From Marinobacter algicola DG893 (GTDB lineage Bacteria > Pseudomonadota > Gammaproteobacteria > Pseudomonadales > Oleiphilaceae), in NCBI RefSeq assembly GCF_000170835.1, contig NZ_ABCP01000010.1, positions 37,820 through 101,819 of the forward strand: 64,000 nucleotides of DNA, in the 5' to 3' direction. Numbering within the stretch: position 1 is the stretch's first letter; each line of letters opens with the position of its first letter. A program made the position numbers and the translations under genes. Of this stretch, positions 46,314-56,347 are shown piece by piece. The notes under the pieces were generated by a model. That model saw only the letters and a program-made list of their open reading frames with translations. It was not told the DNA's origin and did not search any database.

Positions 46314-49300
46314 ATGAAACACAACAACACATTGGCACTGATTCCCGCAATGCTCCTGGCCGCATGCGGCGGGGGTGATGAACAGACCATCGACGAACCC
46401 ACAACACCGGGAGAGGTGGTCTACTCCTATCCGGCGGATGGTCAGAGCAACGTCAGCCCCAAGGCCGACATGGTGCTGCGCTTTTCCCATGCGCTGTCTG
46501 ACAACGATGTTGCCAGCAAAATCCGCATCACCGATGGCAGCACCGACCTGAGCTTCACGGCCGAAAGCGTGGATGGTGGGCGCAGTCTGACATTGTCGCC
46601 ACAGGGCGAACTCAGCCCGGGAGCCAATTACACCATTGAGTTTACCGAGGCACTGCAGGCCGAAGGCGGCCGTACGATTCCAAACCCCAATGCCTTTGGC
46701 CCGGAGGGCGTGCAGTTTTCAACACGGGGTGCCTTCAGCGGCATCGCCGGGCTGGACAACCTGAGCCCGGAGTTCACCGTTGCGGAAATGATTCCCTCCG
46801 AGGGCAATGTATTCCAGCCCATGAACTTCTCCACGTTCCGACTGCAAATGACCCAGACCGTACACCCGGACTGGAAGGCACGCGGTGGTGTCATTGAAAT
46901 CACTGACAGCAACGCGAACGTGGTGCCGGCCACCGTTCTTGTGAAAGGCCGGGACATCACTATCGACCCCTGCCTTGCAGACTCAAAAGAGCGCTGTGGC
47001 CGTGAGGAGGACATACTCACCTCGGGCGAGACCTACACCGTGTCAGTCCGCAACCTGCCGAGTCTCCATGGCGGCACGCTGGACGACTTCAGCGAAACTA
47101 TCACCCCACGCGACACCGGCCCAACCGTTGTTCTGTCCCAGCAAGTGGTGGATTCCGGTCTGAATGCCGGCGAGAACGCCGAGAACACCCGCAAGTCTCG
47201 GCTAAACGGGCAAATCATCAACGGCATCACCCTGAACTCCGTCCTGCAGGGCAATGCTGGGCCGTCCCAGCAAACCGGCGATTTGTTTGCAGAGCTCGCT
47301 TACGCGCCGGCGTTTACGGCCGATGAGCCCCTGCCACTTAGAGTTCCGAAAGGCAGCGTGCTGACCAGCAGCAGCCTGGATGTCCGTGTCAACGGTGAGG
47401 TACCGGTTATAGATCCGGCAACCGGAAACATCCAGAAAACCGGTGATATCAAGGTGACCATGTTGTCGGACGCCACCGGTTACCTGATGCCAAACCCCTA
47501 CACGGATAACATGAACGCGCCGCGCCACGTCAAACTGTTCATGGACGTTGCCATGAACACGGAAGAGGCGCAGCCCAATGCTTCGTTATCCCAGGACCTG
47601 CTGGGGGTAGAGCTGACCGGCATCGCGATCGTGGAAGATGGCGTGTTAACCATAGACGCCATCGGCATGGTCGAACCCAACCTGCTGGGCCAGGAATTCA
47701 CCGACGCCACCATTGCGTTTCGCATCGAAGCCGCGACGGATTCCGAGTCCGCACTGGATGCCGCCGAACAACGGGACGAAGAACTGGCAGACAACGCCGG
47801 CCCGCAGTTAGTAAGCTGGATGCCAGGGCCGGACGATGCCTTCCCGGGTGATCGTGATCAGATGCAGCGCCCTGGCGACCCGATCGTGCTGAATTTCGAC
47901 GAACCACTCGATGCCGATACCATCGCCGATGGCATTGTGCTGGACGCAGCAGGCACACCTCTGACGGTTAGCGACGACACACTGGACGCCAAACTGGACG
48001 GAACCGCCCTGGTTCTGAACCCGGTCGGCGGGCTGGAGCATGGCGTTGACTACACCGTACAGATTAGCAACGCGTTGACTGACCTTGCAGGCAATGGTGT
48101 CACACCGCAGAACCTCAGCTTCGCCCTCCCTGACATTGGGGGAAGCTCGGTTACCCAGAGATCACCCTTGGCACTGACAACGTATCCTGGCTACCCCTGC
48201 GTAACAACCGCCGTCAACTTTAGCCAGGGCACTCACGGGCGCTGCCGGGATGCATCCGACAGTGGCGCCGCCGGTGACCTACTCCCAATCACCAAACTTC
48301 CCACGGACCGGCCTATTGTAGTGGTGTTCTCCAAGTCGATGGACTTGGACACCATTAACGAAAACACCTTCATTGTCGAAAAAGTCACCAATGCGTCGAC
48401 ACCCATAGGTTCTGGCGAATCCGTCAGCGGACGCCTGGAGAAAAACAACCAGCGCATCCGCTTCTACCCCAACAACCCATGGGACACCGCCGATGGCAGT
48501 TTTTACCGCTACACCATGAAATCCGCCAACGGATCGGGTAATTGTGGCAACGCCATTTGCTCAAAACAGGGCTACCCATTGCAGACAGATCTGCTGGTGA
48601 ATTCCACCGACGCCGGTGGCCCCAATATGACCATTTACTTCAGTGGCGTGGAAGCACAGGATACTGTCTATACCCCGCTGCGTAACCTGCCAATCCGTGA
48701 TACCAATTCCAACTTCATCGTGGATTGCGCAACGTTGGGGGGAGAAAGCTGCCTGGAGCCCTTCAACCATGAGGGGAGCGATGCCGAAGGGTTCCTGCCA
48801 TCCGCCAACGCTGCAAAGCTCCTGGTCGATGGCCAGACTGCAGACGGCGGGCTCCTGGGTGATCTCACTGCCCGTGTCGGTTGCAGTGCAGATGGGCCGG
48901 ACTGCCCGCGTAACAAATTCATCTACCAGACCTACGCCCTGAATACCGAGGTTACCGGCCCGGCCGTAGACCCTGAAACCGGCCAGGATGGTGTTGGCGT
49001 TCTGCTTTACCCCACACTACTGGCCACCACCTCGGCGGATGTCTATATCGGTCTGCCAGCTCTGCTGGGCGGAGAGCAGGTATCAACCACGGGCCCACAG
49101 ATCCTGCGGATGCGATACGCCAAAGACGACCCGAACTGCACCAGCAACTGTGCCCGCAACAGCCTAATTCCCGGGATCATCATCGAGACGGATGACGGCC
49201 CGGTTTTCAAGACTGAAGCTGACCTTTTCCTCGATGCGCCGAATCTGGTCGCGCCGCTGGGCGCCGAGCACAACCTTTACAGTTACCCGTTCACGCTGGA

Positions 49301-49496
49301 TCTGGAAGGAAGGGTCAAGTTCTTCGACGATGGCAGGATGCAGATCGAACAAAGAACCAGCAACGTTCCGCAAATCAACGTTGAAGCAGTTGCCTTTGGC
49401 TTCGCGACGGTCGACATCCCGTTGATCATTCCCCAGCAGGGTGTCTACCTGAACTTCCTGTCCAACCCCATCAAGGAAATTCCGGCAGAGTACTAA
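46314..49496 (+). CDS. Large Ig-like (Big_5 type) repeat lipoprotein, 1060 residues
   Basis: N-terminal lipoprotein signal with lipobox LAAC at 15-18, so it is anchored through Cys18. At least two SbsA/Big_5-type Ig-like domains are visible. One (~37-135) has SYPADGQSNVSPKADMVLRF and YTIEFTEAL; one (~498-605) has RPGDPIVLNFDEPLDADTIA and YTVQISNALTDLAGNGVT. A third, more degenerate (~665-760), begins RPIVVVFSKSMDLDTINENT. Paired Cys (CLADSKERC, CGNAIC) suggest disulfides in a periplasmic or surface-exposed protein. It lies 13 bp after the FadL-like gene. The pair is probably an uptake or surface system for hydrophobic compounds. Followed by a terminator. Confidence 0.82.
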   Translation: MKHNNTLALIPAMLLAACGGGDEQTIDEPTTPGEVVYSYPADGQSNVSPKADMVLRFSHALSDNDVASKIRITDGSTDLSFTAESVDGGRSLTLSPQGELSPGANYTIEFTEALQAEGGRTIPNPNAFGPEGVQFSTRGAFSGIAGLDNLSPEFTVAEMIPSEGNVFQPMNFSTFRLQMTQTVHPDWKARGGVIEITDSNANVVPATVLVKGRDITIDPCLADSKERCGREEDILTSGETYTVSVRNLPSLHGGTLDDFSETITPRDTGPTVVLSQQVVDSGLNAGENAENTRKSRLNGQIINGITLNSVLQGNAGPSQQTGDLFAELAYAPAFTADEPLPLRVPKGSVLTSSSLDVRVNGEVPVIDPATGNIQKTGDIKVTMLSDATGYLMPNPYTDNMNAPRHVKLFMDVAMNTEEAQPNASLSQDLLGVELTGIAIVEDGVLTIDAIGMVEPNLLGQEFTDATIAFRIEAATDSESALDAAEQRDEELADNAGPQLVSWMPGPDDAFPGDRDQMQRPGDPIVLNFDEPLDADTIADGIVLDAAGTPLTVSDDTLDAKLDGTALVLNPVGGLEHGVDYTVQISNALTDLAGNGVTPQNLSFALPDIGGSSVTQRSPLALTTYPGYPCVTTAVNFSQGTHGRCRDASDSGAAGDLLPITKLPTDRPIVVVFSKSMDLDTINENTFIVEKVTNASTPIGSGESVSGRLEKNNQRIRFYPNNPWDTADGSFYRYTMKSANGSGNCGNAICSKQGYPLQTDLLVNSTDAGGPNMTIYFSGVEAQDTVYTPLRNLPIRDTNSNFIVDCATLGGESCLEPFNHEGSDAEGFLPSANAAKLLVDGQTADGGLLGDLTARVGCSADGPDCPRNKFIYQTYALNTEVTGPAVDPETGQDGVGVLLYPTLLATTSADVYIGLPALLGGEQVSTTGPQILRMRYAKDDPNCTSNCARNSLIPGIIIETDDGPVFKTEADLFLDAPNLVAPLGAEHNLYSYPFTLDLEGRVKFFDDGRMQIEQRTSNVPQINVEAVAFGFATVDIPLIIPQQGVYLNFLSNPIKEIPAEY

Positions 49497-49516
49497 CTTC
49501 AGGCTCCGCTACTTAT

Positions 49517-49542
49517 GGCCAGCCTACGGGCTGGCCTTTTTT
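49517..49542 (+). terminator. Terminator after the lipoprotein gene
   Basis: GGCCAGCC, loop TACG, GGCTGGCC, then TTTTTT. Confidence 0.9.
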
Positions 49543-49656
49543 GTGGCCTGAAGAGCCGAAAAGCGGTTTTCCTCTCCCAGGTATTTCCTGCTAATCTGGT
49601 TTTCTATTGAAACCAACTTTCAAACACATAATCAATAGACATACCGGAGAGACCCC

Positions 49657-51951
49657 ATGGAAAACGGCACCCACTACCGTACCTGCCACCTGTGTGAAGC
49701 CATGTGCGGCGTGGCCATTGAGGTCAGGGAAGGCCATGTCACCTCCATCAAGGGTGACGAAGACGACCCGTTGAGCCAAGGTCACATCTGCCCCAAAGCC
49801 GTTGCCCTCCAGGACCTCCACGAAGACCCGGAGCGCCTGCGCAAACCGGTACGACGCACCACTGACGGCTGGCAGGAAATGGAGTGGGACGAGGCTTTTG
49901 ATCTTGTGGCCAGCCGCCTGCACCGGGTACGCAAAGAGCACGGCCGCAATAGCATTGGCGCCTATCTCGGCAACCCCAACGTACACAACCACGGCTCGCT
50001 GGTGGCCACCATGCCATTCCTCCGGGCCCTGGGCACCCAGAACCGTTTCTCTGCCACCTCCAACGACCAATTGCCCCATATGCTGGCCAGCCTGGAAATG
50101 TTTGGGCACCAGATTCTTTTTCCGATACCGGACATCGACCGCACCGAGCTGTTTATCTGCATCGGAGCGAACCCCATGGCCTCCAACGGCAGTTTGATGA
50201 CCGTGCCGGACTTCCGTGGCCGTCTCAAGGCACTGAAGGGGCGCGGCGGCAAAATGGTGGTCGTAGACCCGCGCCGCACCGAAACCGGCAAACTGGCTGA
50301 CGAATTCCATTTCATCCGCCCGGGCACAGACGCTCTGTTGCTGATGGCCATGGTGCATACCCTGTTCGAAGAGGACATGGTCAATCTTGGCCATGCGGAA
50401 CAGTGGACGAAAGACGTGGATCTTGTGCGACTGGCCGCACTGGGATTTACACCCGAGGCTGTCAGCGATACTACCGGCATGCCGGCGGCCGATATCCGCA
50501 ACCTTGCACGGCAACTGGCCACAACACCGAGGGCTGCACTGTACACCCGCATGGGCACCAGTACCCAGGCCTTTGGCGGTGTTGCAACCTGGCTTGCCTA
50601 CGTGCTCAACATCCTGACCGGGAAGCTGGACAGCACTGGCGGCATGATGTTCACACAACCCGCGATTGATCTGATCGCACTCGGTGGTATGTCTGGCCAG
50701 AACGGTCATTTCGGCAAGCGGTTCAGCCGGGTGAAAAAACTGCCTGAGTTTGCAGGCGAATACCCTTCAAGCACCATTGCCGATGAGATTCTCACACCGG
50801 GTGAGGGACAGATACGGGCATTCGTAACGGTGGCGGGCAACCCGGTGCTTTCGAGCCCCAACGGCGGACGGCTTGACGAGGCCTTCGCCGGCCTCGACTT
50901 CATGGTATCGGTGGATTACTACCTCAATGAAACCACCCGCCATGCGGATGTCATACTGCCTCCCACCGCTGGCCTGGAACGCAGCCACTACGATCTTATC
51001 TTCAGCATGTTTGCTGTTCGCAACACCGCCAAATACAGCCCTGCCCTGTTCGATGCCGGCAAAGACACCCGCCACGACTGGCAGATACTGCTGGAGCTGG
51101 CGCACCGTCTGGAGAAAAAACGTAAAGGTGGTCGCCTGCCCCTGCGTTCCGAAATGGGTTGGCGCGCGTTCAAACAGATCGGGCCGGATCCGATCCTTGA
51201 TCTTATGTTGAGGGCCGGTCCCTACGGAGCCAACATCGGTCCTGCACGCGGCCTGGTCCAGCCCGCCATCGACCTGGTGATGGATATACTTCCGGAGCGT
51301 CACCCCCTGCGGAGTCTGGCAAAAATGAGCCCACTGAACCGCCACTGGCAGGACTTGCCCAAGGGACTTTCCATCAGCGCACTGAAGGAACTGCCCAACG
51401 GTGTGGATCTCGGGCCGCTTCGCCCCTGCATGCCCGGCAGATTGTTTACCCGCGACGGCAAGGTAAACCTCGCCCCACGCCGGTATCTGCAGGATCTGGG
51501 GCGGCTTCACGCCTTGCTGCAGGCACCTCCCGCCGACCGTCTGTTACTGATCGGACGCCGGCACGTTCGCAGCAATAATTCCTGGATGCACAACAGTCAG
51601 CGGTTGGTTAAAGGCAAGGAGCGCTGTACCCTGATGATTCATCCGAAAGATGCTGCCCGCTGCGGCCTTCAGGCTGGCGATTCCGCCGAGGTTGGTTCCA
51701 CCTCCGGTCAGATTGTATTGCCGGTGGAGATCACCGAGGACGTGATGGCAGGGGTGGTTTCAATACCCCATGGCTGGGGCCACCATCGGGAAGGTACCGG
51801 TCAGAGTGTGGCCGTTGCCCACGCCGGCGCCAGCATAAACGACGTGTTGAGCGATCAGGAAATTGATCCGCTTGTTGGCACGTCCGTACTCAATGGACAG
51901 ACTGTATCCGTGAAAGTCTGGCGCGCAGACCGCCAGCGCAAACAGGCCTGA
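49657..51951 (+). CDS. Molybdopterin-dependent oxidoreductase
   Basis: The product has 764 residues of the DMSO-reductase superfamily. The N-terminal [4Fe-4S] ligands are C10, C13, C17 and C45 (TCHLCEAMCGV, GHICPKA). Molybdopterin-binding blocks include GANPMASNGSLM, VVVDPRRTETGKLADEFHFI and the C-terminal MNGD-type domain (LMIHPKDAARCGLQAGDSAE). No twin-arginine signal is present, so it is cytoplasmic. The residue expected to ligate the metal lies in FSATSND, with no Cys or selenocysteine there, so a Ser or no-protein ligand is possible. No electron-transfer subunit is nearby. Substrate unknown; formate-dehydrogenase-like or assimilatory types are the nearest relatives. Confidence 0.88.
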   Translation: MENGTHYRTCHLCEAMCGVAIEVREGHVTSIKGDEDDPLSQGHICPKAVALQDLHEDPERLRKPVRRTTDGWQEMEWDEAFDLVASRLHRVRKEHGRNSIGAYLGNPNVHNHGSLVATMPFLRALGTQNRFSATSNDQLPHMLASLEMFGHQILFPIPDIDRTELFICIGANPMASNGSLMTVPDFRGRLKALKGRGGKMVVVDPRRTETGKLADEFHFIRPGTDALLLMAMVHTLFEEDMVNLGHAEQWTKDVDLVRLAALGFTPEAVSDTTGMPAADIRNLARQLATTPRAALYTRMGTSTQAFGGVATWLAYVLNILTGKLDSTGGMMFTQPAIDLIALGGMSGQNGHFGKRFSRVKKLPEFAGEYPSSTIADEILTPGEGQIRAFVTVAGNPVLSSPNGGRLDEAFAGLDFMVSVDYYLNETTRHADVILPPTAGLERSHYDLIFSMFAVRNTAKYSPALFDAGKDTRHDWQILLELAHRLEKKRKGGRLPLRSEMGWRAFKQIGPDPILDLMLRAGPYGANIGPARGLVQPAIDLVMDILPERHPLRSLAKMSPLNRHWQDLPKGLSISALKELPNGVDLGPLRPCMPGRLFTRDGKVNLAPRRYLQDLGRLHALLQAPPADRLLLIGRRHVRSNNSWMHNSQRLVKGKERCTLMIHPKDAARCGLQAGDSAEVGSTSGQIVLPVEITEDVMAGVVSIPHGWGHHREGTGQSVAVAHAGASINDVLSDQEIDPLVGTSVLNGQTVSVKVWRADRQRKQA

Positions 51952-51971
51952 CATTCTCAAGGGAGACTTCT

Positions 51972-52433
51972 ATGCCGCCGTGGCTTCAATGGACACTGAT
52001 TATTGCCGGTCTGCAGGCTATCGCGCTGCTGGTCGCGTTTATCGGCCGCCAGTTCCGTGCCCTGCGGGATAGCAGGAGGCGGCAGGAGAAAGCCGAATCT
52101 TTCCAGAAAGAACGCCGCGACAGCATGATTGAAAGTATCCGGGTATTGGCCATGGCGGTGGAAGAGAATCAGGTTGAATACTCTGAAGCCTGCCTGCGAA
52201 TCAAGGGCCTTTTGGACCATGTGGCGCCGGAATTGCTGGACCAGTCCCCTTTCCGGGTGTTCCAGGAAGTGCACGACCAGATCCAGCACATGCCGACCCA
52301 TCGTGCCCGCCAGGAAACGGATGCCCGCTTTGTGGAAAAGATGGACCGCGAGCGGCTGACGGTCGAGAAAGAGCACGCCGACGCCATCCGCCGCGCCGCA
52401 ACGGCCATTCGACACCATCCGTTCCAGGCTTAA
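51972..52433 (+). CDS. DUF2489 family membrane-anchored protein
   Basis: The 153-residue product has one N-terminal membrane segment (WLQWTLIIAGLQAIALLVAF) followed by a long charged helix (RRRQEKAESFQKERRDSMIE) and a C-terminal helix bundle ending RRAATAIRHHPFQA. It resembles the DUF2489 family of gammaproteobacteria, function unknown. GGAGA precedes ATG. It follows the molybdopterin oxidoreductase by 20 bp and may be cotranscribed. Confidence 0.75.
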   Translation: MPPWLQWTLIIAGLQAIALLVAFIGRQFRALRDSRRRQEKAESFQKERRDSMIESIRVLAMAVEENQVEYSEACLRIKGLLDHVAPELLDQSPFRVFQEVHDQIQHMPTHRARQETDARFVEKMDRERLTVEKEHADAIRRAATAIRHHPFQA

Positions 52434-52707
52434 CGCCTGTCGATGTGGGGCTGACACTTCAGTATTTTGTAACAGTTTGTAATCAAGATTCGTCACTGAT
52501 TTTTTGATTAGCTTTACAAATCAATCTCTTCAGATGTCACGAAATTATGACGCCCCGCTCATTCACCAAACACCAACGTAGCCAGCTTTTATTTCACTCC
52601 ATATTGGCTAAGTTTAAAAAAGCGCGTTGCCACTACTGACCCTGCAACGGCTCACGTTGTTTTCTCCTGAACACGTTTGGTTTGATCTGCAACAAGCGGG
52701 TGAGCTT
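52434..52707 (+). other. Long 3' region, candidate small RNA
   Basis: About 275 bp between the DUF2489 stop and a strong terminator, with no frame. It contains the inverted repeat TTTGTAATCAA with TTGATTAGCTTTACAAA. This could be a long 3' untranslated region or a separate small RNA ending at 52731. No promoter was identified with confidence. Confidence 0.3.
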
Positions 52708-52731
52708 GCCGGCCTTCGGGCCGGCTTTTTT
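52708..52731 (+). terminator. Strong intrinsic terminator
   Basis: GCCGGCC, loop TTCG, GGCCGGC, then six Ts: a stable UUCG tetraloop stem. Confidence 0.9.
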
Positions 52732-52769
52732 GCGGGGTTTAACCAGAGAGGTTAGGCGGTAGACGGGAC

Positions 52770-54134
52770 CTACTGGTTCATCATTCCCGCCATCGCCATA
52801 ATGCTATCCTTGTTTTCGACCAGTTCATCAAACTGCGCTTCCACCTTTTCCCTGTCCAGACCGAGGGATTCGTAGCACGCATCCGACACTTCTTCACCCG
52901 CACCCAACGCAACACCACGCTTGGTCAACAGTTGCCGCCCCAGCCAGAGCAGCTTACTGTACACTGCGTGGGGACCATCATAGCCAGGGTTCTTCTGGTT
53001 GCGGATCGCCAGACAGACCTCGTCAGGCATACCCCAGTTCTGCATCAGTTCCGCCGCAATCTGCTCCCGGGTCACACCCAGCAGATAATGCTCAATCATT
53101 GAGGAATCGAGATGGGGGTTCGCTTCCAGCGACCGGCACACCAGCTTGAAATGGGGAGGGAATACCTGCGCCAGCACCAGATAGCCAAAGTTATGCAATA
53201 GCCCCGACAGATACGCAAGACCAAAAACCGGACGCTCGCCACGAGGCATCATACTGGCCAGGATACCAGCCGACTGAGCTTGCCATATCGCCTGCTGCCA
53301 GTAATCCACGTAGCCTTCCGGATGATCCTGAGGCTGCTTCAGGGCACGCCCCAGGGAAAGCCCCATGGCCAGGTTCATCACCAGGTCGAACCCCAGAATC
53401 CGAGAGACCGCGTCGTGCACAGAACGCACCTGCCCCGCCGCTGCGTAGAAGGACGACGACGCCCAACTGACAACCTGAGCCGCCAGGCTGGGGTCGCTTT
53501 CCACAACGTCCACCAAATCACCCATCACGGCGTTTGGGTTTACCCGCAGGTGAATGATGCGCTGGGCAGTTTCAGGCAGTGGGGGCAGCTCCAGTGTATC
53601 TTCCAGGCGCTGCTGGATACGCAGCGAGGTAAACCGTCGAATGGCGGAATGAAACTGATCCCTGTCCTTTTCCGGACTGCTGAGATTCACGGCGATGCTT
53701 TCCGGCGCCACCGAAAAGGAATGACGGTCGCCCGCGACGGTAATTCCCCGGAACTCGTCACCGGGCATGACCATGCACAAATTCTGATCACCCAGGACCA
53801 ATGCCACAGAGGCCAACTCATCCACCCGCACATCCACGATCGTGGGCCAGCCGGTTAGAGACGGTAACGCCGGCAGTTCGGTCAGGCCAGAGCGCTCACG
53901 AACCCGGACCTGTTCCCGTCGCTTCATCACCCGCAGGTCCCGCCCCAACTGTTTGTTCAGGGCATTGATATCCAGCAGGTCACCCTCGCGGCATATAACC
54001 TGGAGATTCCCCTCCTCATCCGTGAGCAACACCATTCGCAACAGTTCGTCGCCCCGAGCCTGGCTCACATCCCTAAGGGAAACGCCGGCAGCAGACTCAC
54101 CCAACGCCTGCCTGACTACGACAGGTAGCTCCAT
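52770..54134 (-). CDS. Aminoacyl-tRNA deacylase (YbaK-like) and HDOD domain protein
   Basis: The product has 454 residues from ATG 54134 (GGGAG six bases before it); longer starts upstream lack a ribosome binding site. The N-terminal ~150 residues (LPVVVRQALGESAAGVSLRD onwards) are of YbaK/prolyl-tRNA-editing type. From ~185 an HDOD domain follows, with LPPLPETAQRIIHLRVNPNA, VESDPSLAAQVVSWASS, LAYLSGLLHNFGYLVLAQVF and IEHYLLGVTREQIAAELMQN. HDOD domains keep the fold of HD phosphohydrolases without enzymatic activity and take part in signalling. This fusion is common in pseudomonads and Marinobacter. Role unknown. Confidence 0.85.
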   Translation of the reverse strand: MELPVVVRQALGESAAGVSLRDVSQARGDELLRMVLLTDEEGNLQVICREGDLLDINALNKQLGRDLRVMKRREQVRVRERSGLTELPALPSLTGWPTIVDVRVDELASVALVLGDQNLCMVMPGDEFRGITVAGDRHSFSVAPESIAVNLSSPEKDRDQFHSAIRRFTSLRIQQRLEDTLELPPLPETAQRIIHLRVNPNAVMGDLVDVVESDPSLAAQVVSWASSSFYAAAGQVRSVHDAVSRILGFDLVMNLAMGLSLGRALKQPQDHPEGYVDYWQQAIWQAQSAGILASMMPRGERPVFGLAYLSGLLHNFGYLVLAQVFPPHFKLVCRSLEANPHLDSSMIEHYLLGVTREQIAAELMQNWGMPDEVCLAIRNQKNPGYDGPHAVYSKLLWLGRQLLTKRGVALGAGEEVSDACYESLGLDREKVEAQFDELVENKDSIMAMAGMMNQ

Positions 54135-54263
54135 AAGTTTCTCCCAAAATGTAGACGGTGCCCCGTTGGACACATTGGTTTCACTCAGTATAGGGCACAA
54201 ACAGCGACCCAACTTTGACACCAGGCGGGTTTTCACGCGATTTCTGATGCCGGCGCGGCGCCT

Positions 54264-56339
54264 TTAGACGTCGCCGTAGCGAATTCGCTCCCCCAACCAA
54301 CGGCGAATCAATCCGTTCACCAGCGCCGGTTGCTTCATCAGTGGCGGTGCCATTTTGCGGATTGGTTCGATCCAGCCCTTGTCCCGTTCGAAATCTGCCA
54401 GCCGGAATTGCATCATACCGGTCTGGCGGGTGCCTAACACTTCTCCAGGCCCGCGTATTTCCAGGTCTTTCTCGGCAATTTTGAAACCGTCCTGACTGTC
54501 TCGCAGGGCCTGCAGACGCGCCTTACCATTCATCGACAATGGTGGATGGTACATCAACACACAGAAACTGGCCTCTTCACCCCGGCCAACCCTGCCCCGC
54601 AGCTGGTGCAACTGCGCCAGGCCCAGGCGCTCCGGGTTTTCGATGATGATCAGCGAAGCATTGGGCACGTCCACGCCCACTTCAATCACGGTGGTTGCCA
54701 CCAGAAGATCGAGTTCGCCGTTCTTGAATTGTTCCATCACCGCCGCTTTTTCAGCCGCCTTGAGGCGACCATGAACAAGCCCCACCTTCAGGTCCGGCAG
54801 CCGTTCCGCCAGTTCCTGTGCGGTCCCTTCCGCCGCCTGGCACTGCAGCGCTTCTGATTCCTCAATCAGCGTGCACACCCAGTATGCCTGCCGACCTTCC
54901 TTACAGGCCTTTCGTACCCGATCGGTTACATCGTCACGCCGGCTGTCGGGAATGGCGATGGTTTCAATAGGCTTGCGGCCGGGGGGCAACTCATCAATCA
55001 CCGACGTATCCAGGTCCGCATAGGCGCTCATGGCCAGCGTACGCGGAATAGGGGTCGCTGTCATAATCAACTGGTGTGGCGCCATGGTGCCGCCGACGCC
55101 CTTCTCCCGCAGGGCCAATCGCTGATGCACGCCAAACCGGTGCTGTTCGTCCACAATCACCAGTGCCAGGCGGCTGAACGCGACATCTTCCTGAAACAGG
55201 GCATGGGTACCTATCACCACGGTGGCTTCGCCACTGCCAACGGCCTCCAGAGCCTCCTTTCGTGCCTTGCCCTTAATTTTTCCCGACAGCCACGCCAACT
55301 GGATGCCAAGTGGCTCCAGCCAGCCGCGAAAATTCTGATAGTGCTGTTCCGCCAGTATTTCAGTGGGCGCCATCAGCGCCACCTGGGCACCGGCGCCAAT
55401 GGTCTGTAATGCCGCCAGCGCCGCCACCACGGTTTTGCCCGACCCCACGTCTCCCTGCACCAGCCGCAACATGGGTACCGGCTGACTGAGGTCCTGACGG
55501 ATCTCGGTCATAACCTGTCGCTGCGCCCCGGTAAGGCTGAACGGAAGCAGATCCAGGAAGCGTTCGGGCAGATCACCGGTTGGTAGTAACGGCAGCGCCT
55601 CCCGGGCCTGAACCTGCTGTCGTACCTGCAAAAGGCTCAGTTGGTGGGCCAGCAGCTCTTCCATGACCAGTCGTTGTTGAGCCGGGTGCCGCCCCTCCAT
55701 CAACAGATGAACCGGCGCGTTGGCCGGAGGCGAATGCACCAGCTCCACCGCCTCGGTGATACCAGGCAACTGATAATTGGCGAGAAGCTCCTCCGGCAAC
55801 CAGTCACGAATCGGATAGCGTTTAAGGTAACCCAGAGCTTGCTGGCAAAGAGCGCGCACCCGCGGTTGTTGAATGCCCTCTGTCAGGGGGTAAACGGGCG
55901 TTAGCGTGGCCTCACCCTGCGCTGGCATCGGCGGCGGGTTGACCTGATATTCGGGATGGTAGAATTCGTAACCGGCCCGCCCCGGTCGGACCTCGCCGAA
56001 ACAACGCACTCGCGCGCCTTCTGTGAGTTGGTTCTTCTGGGCGGCGTTAAAGTGAAAGAAACGCATGACCAGGAAGCCACTGCGGTCTTTCAGAGTTACC
56101 TGCAGGCTGCGGCGCCGGCCCATCACCAGATCGGCTTTCATCACCTCACCTTCCACCACTCCGACATCACCAATACGGAGGTTGCCCATGGGGATAATGC
56201 GGGTGCGGTCCTCATACCGATGGGGAAGATGGAACAGCAGATCCTGCAGCGAACGGATGCCCAGTTTCGACAACTTGTCGGCCAGGGCATTACCGACGCC
56301 TTTCAGGGTGGTAACGGCAATGTCGTCCAGTGACATCAT
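54264..56339 (-). CDS. recG: ATP-dependent DNA helicase RecG
   Basis: Branch-migrates and remodels stalled replication forks and Holliday junctions. The 691-residue product has an N-terminal wedge OB domain (LRIGDVGVVEGEVMKADLVM), the helicase core with Walker A GDVGSGKTVVA, and Walker B IVDEQHRFGV. Helicase motif III is MTATPIPRTLAM, and motif VI QLRGRVGRGEEASFCVLMY marks the RecG C-terminus. It starts at tandem ATGs (56339, 56336). It follows oxyR by 8 bp in the same direction, an arrangement seen in related genera. Confidence 0.97.
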   Translation of the reverse strand: MMSLDDIAVTTLKGVGNALADKLSKLGIRSLQDLLFHLPHRYEDRTRIIPMGNLRIGDVGVVEGEVMKADLVMGRRRSLQVTLKDRSGFLVMRFFHFNAAQKNQLTEGARVRCFGEVRPGRAGYEFYHPEYQVNPPPMPAQGEATLTPVYPLTEGIQQPRVRALCQQALGYLKRYPIRDWLPEELLANYQLPGITEAVELVHSPPANAPVHLLMEGRHPAQQRLVMEELLAHQLSLLQVRQQVQAREALPLLPTGDLPERFLDLLPFSLTGAQRQVMTEIRQDLSQPVPMLRLVQGDVGSGKTVVAALAALQTIGAGAQVALMAPTEILAEQHYQNFRGWLEPLGIQLAWLSGKIKGKARKEALEAVGSGEATVVIGTHALFQEDVAFSRLALVIVDEQHRFGVHQRLALREKGVGGTMAPHQLIMTATPIPRTLAMSAYADLDTSVIDELPPGRKPIETIAIPDSRRDDVTDRVRKACKEGRQAYWVCTLIEESEALQCQAAEGTAQELAERLPDLKVGLVHGRLKAAEKAAVMEQFKNGELDLLVATTVIEVGVDVPNASLIIIENPERLGLAQLHQLRGRVGRGEEASFCVLMYHPPLSMNGKARLQALRDSQDGFKIAEKDLEIRGPGEVLGTRQTGMMQFRLADFERDKGWIEPIRKMAPPLMKQPALVNGLIRRWLGERIRYGDV

Positions 56340-56347
56340 GGCCTGAC

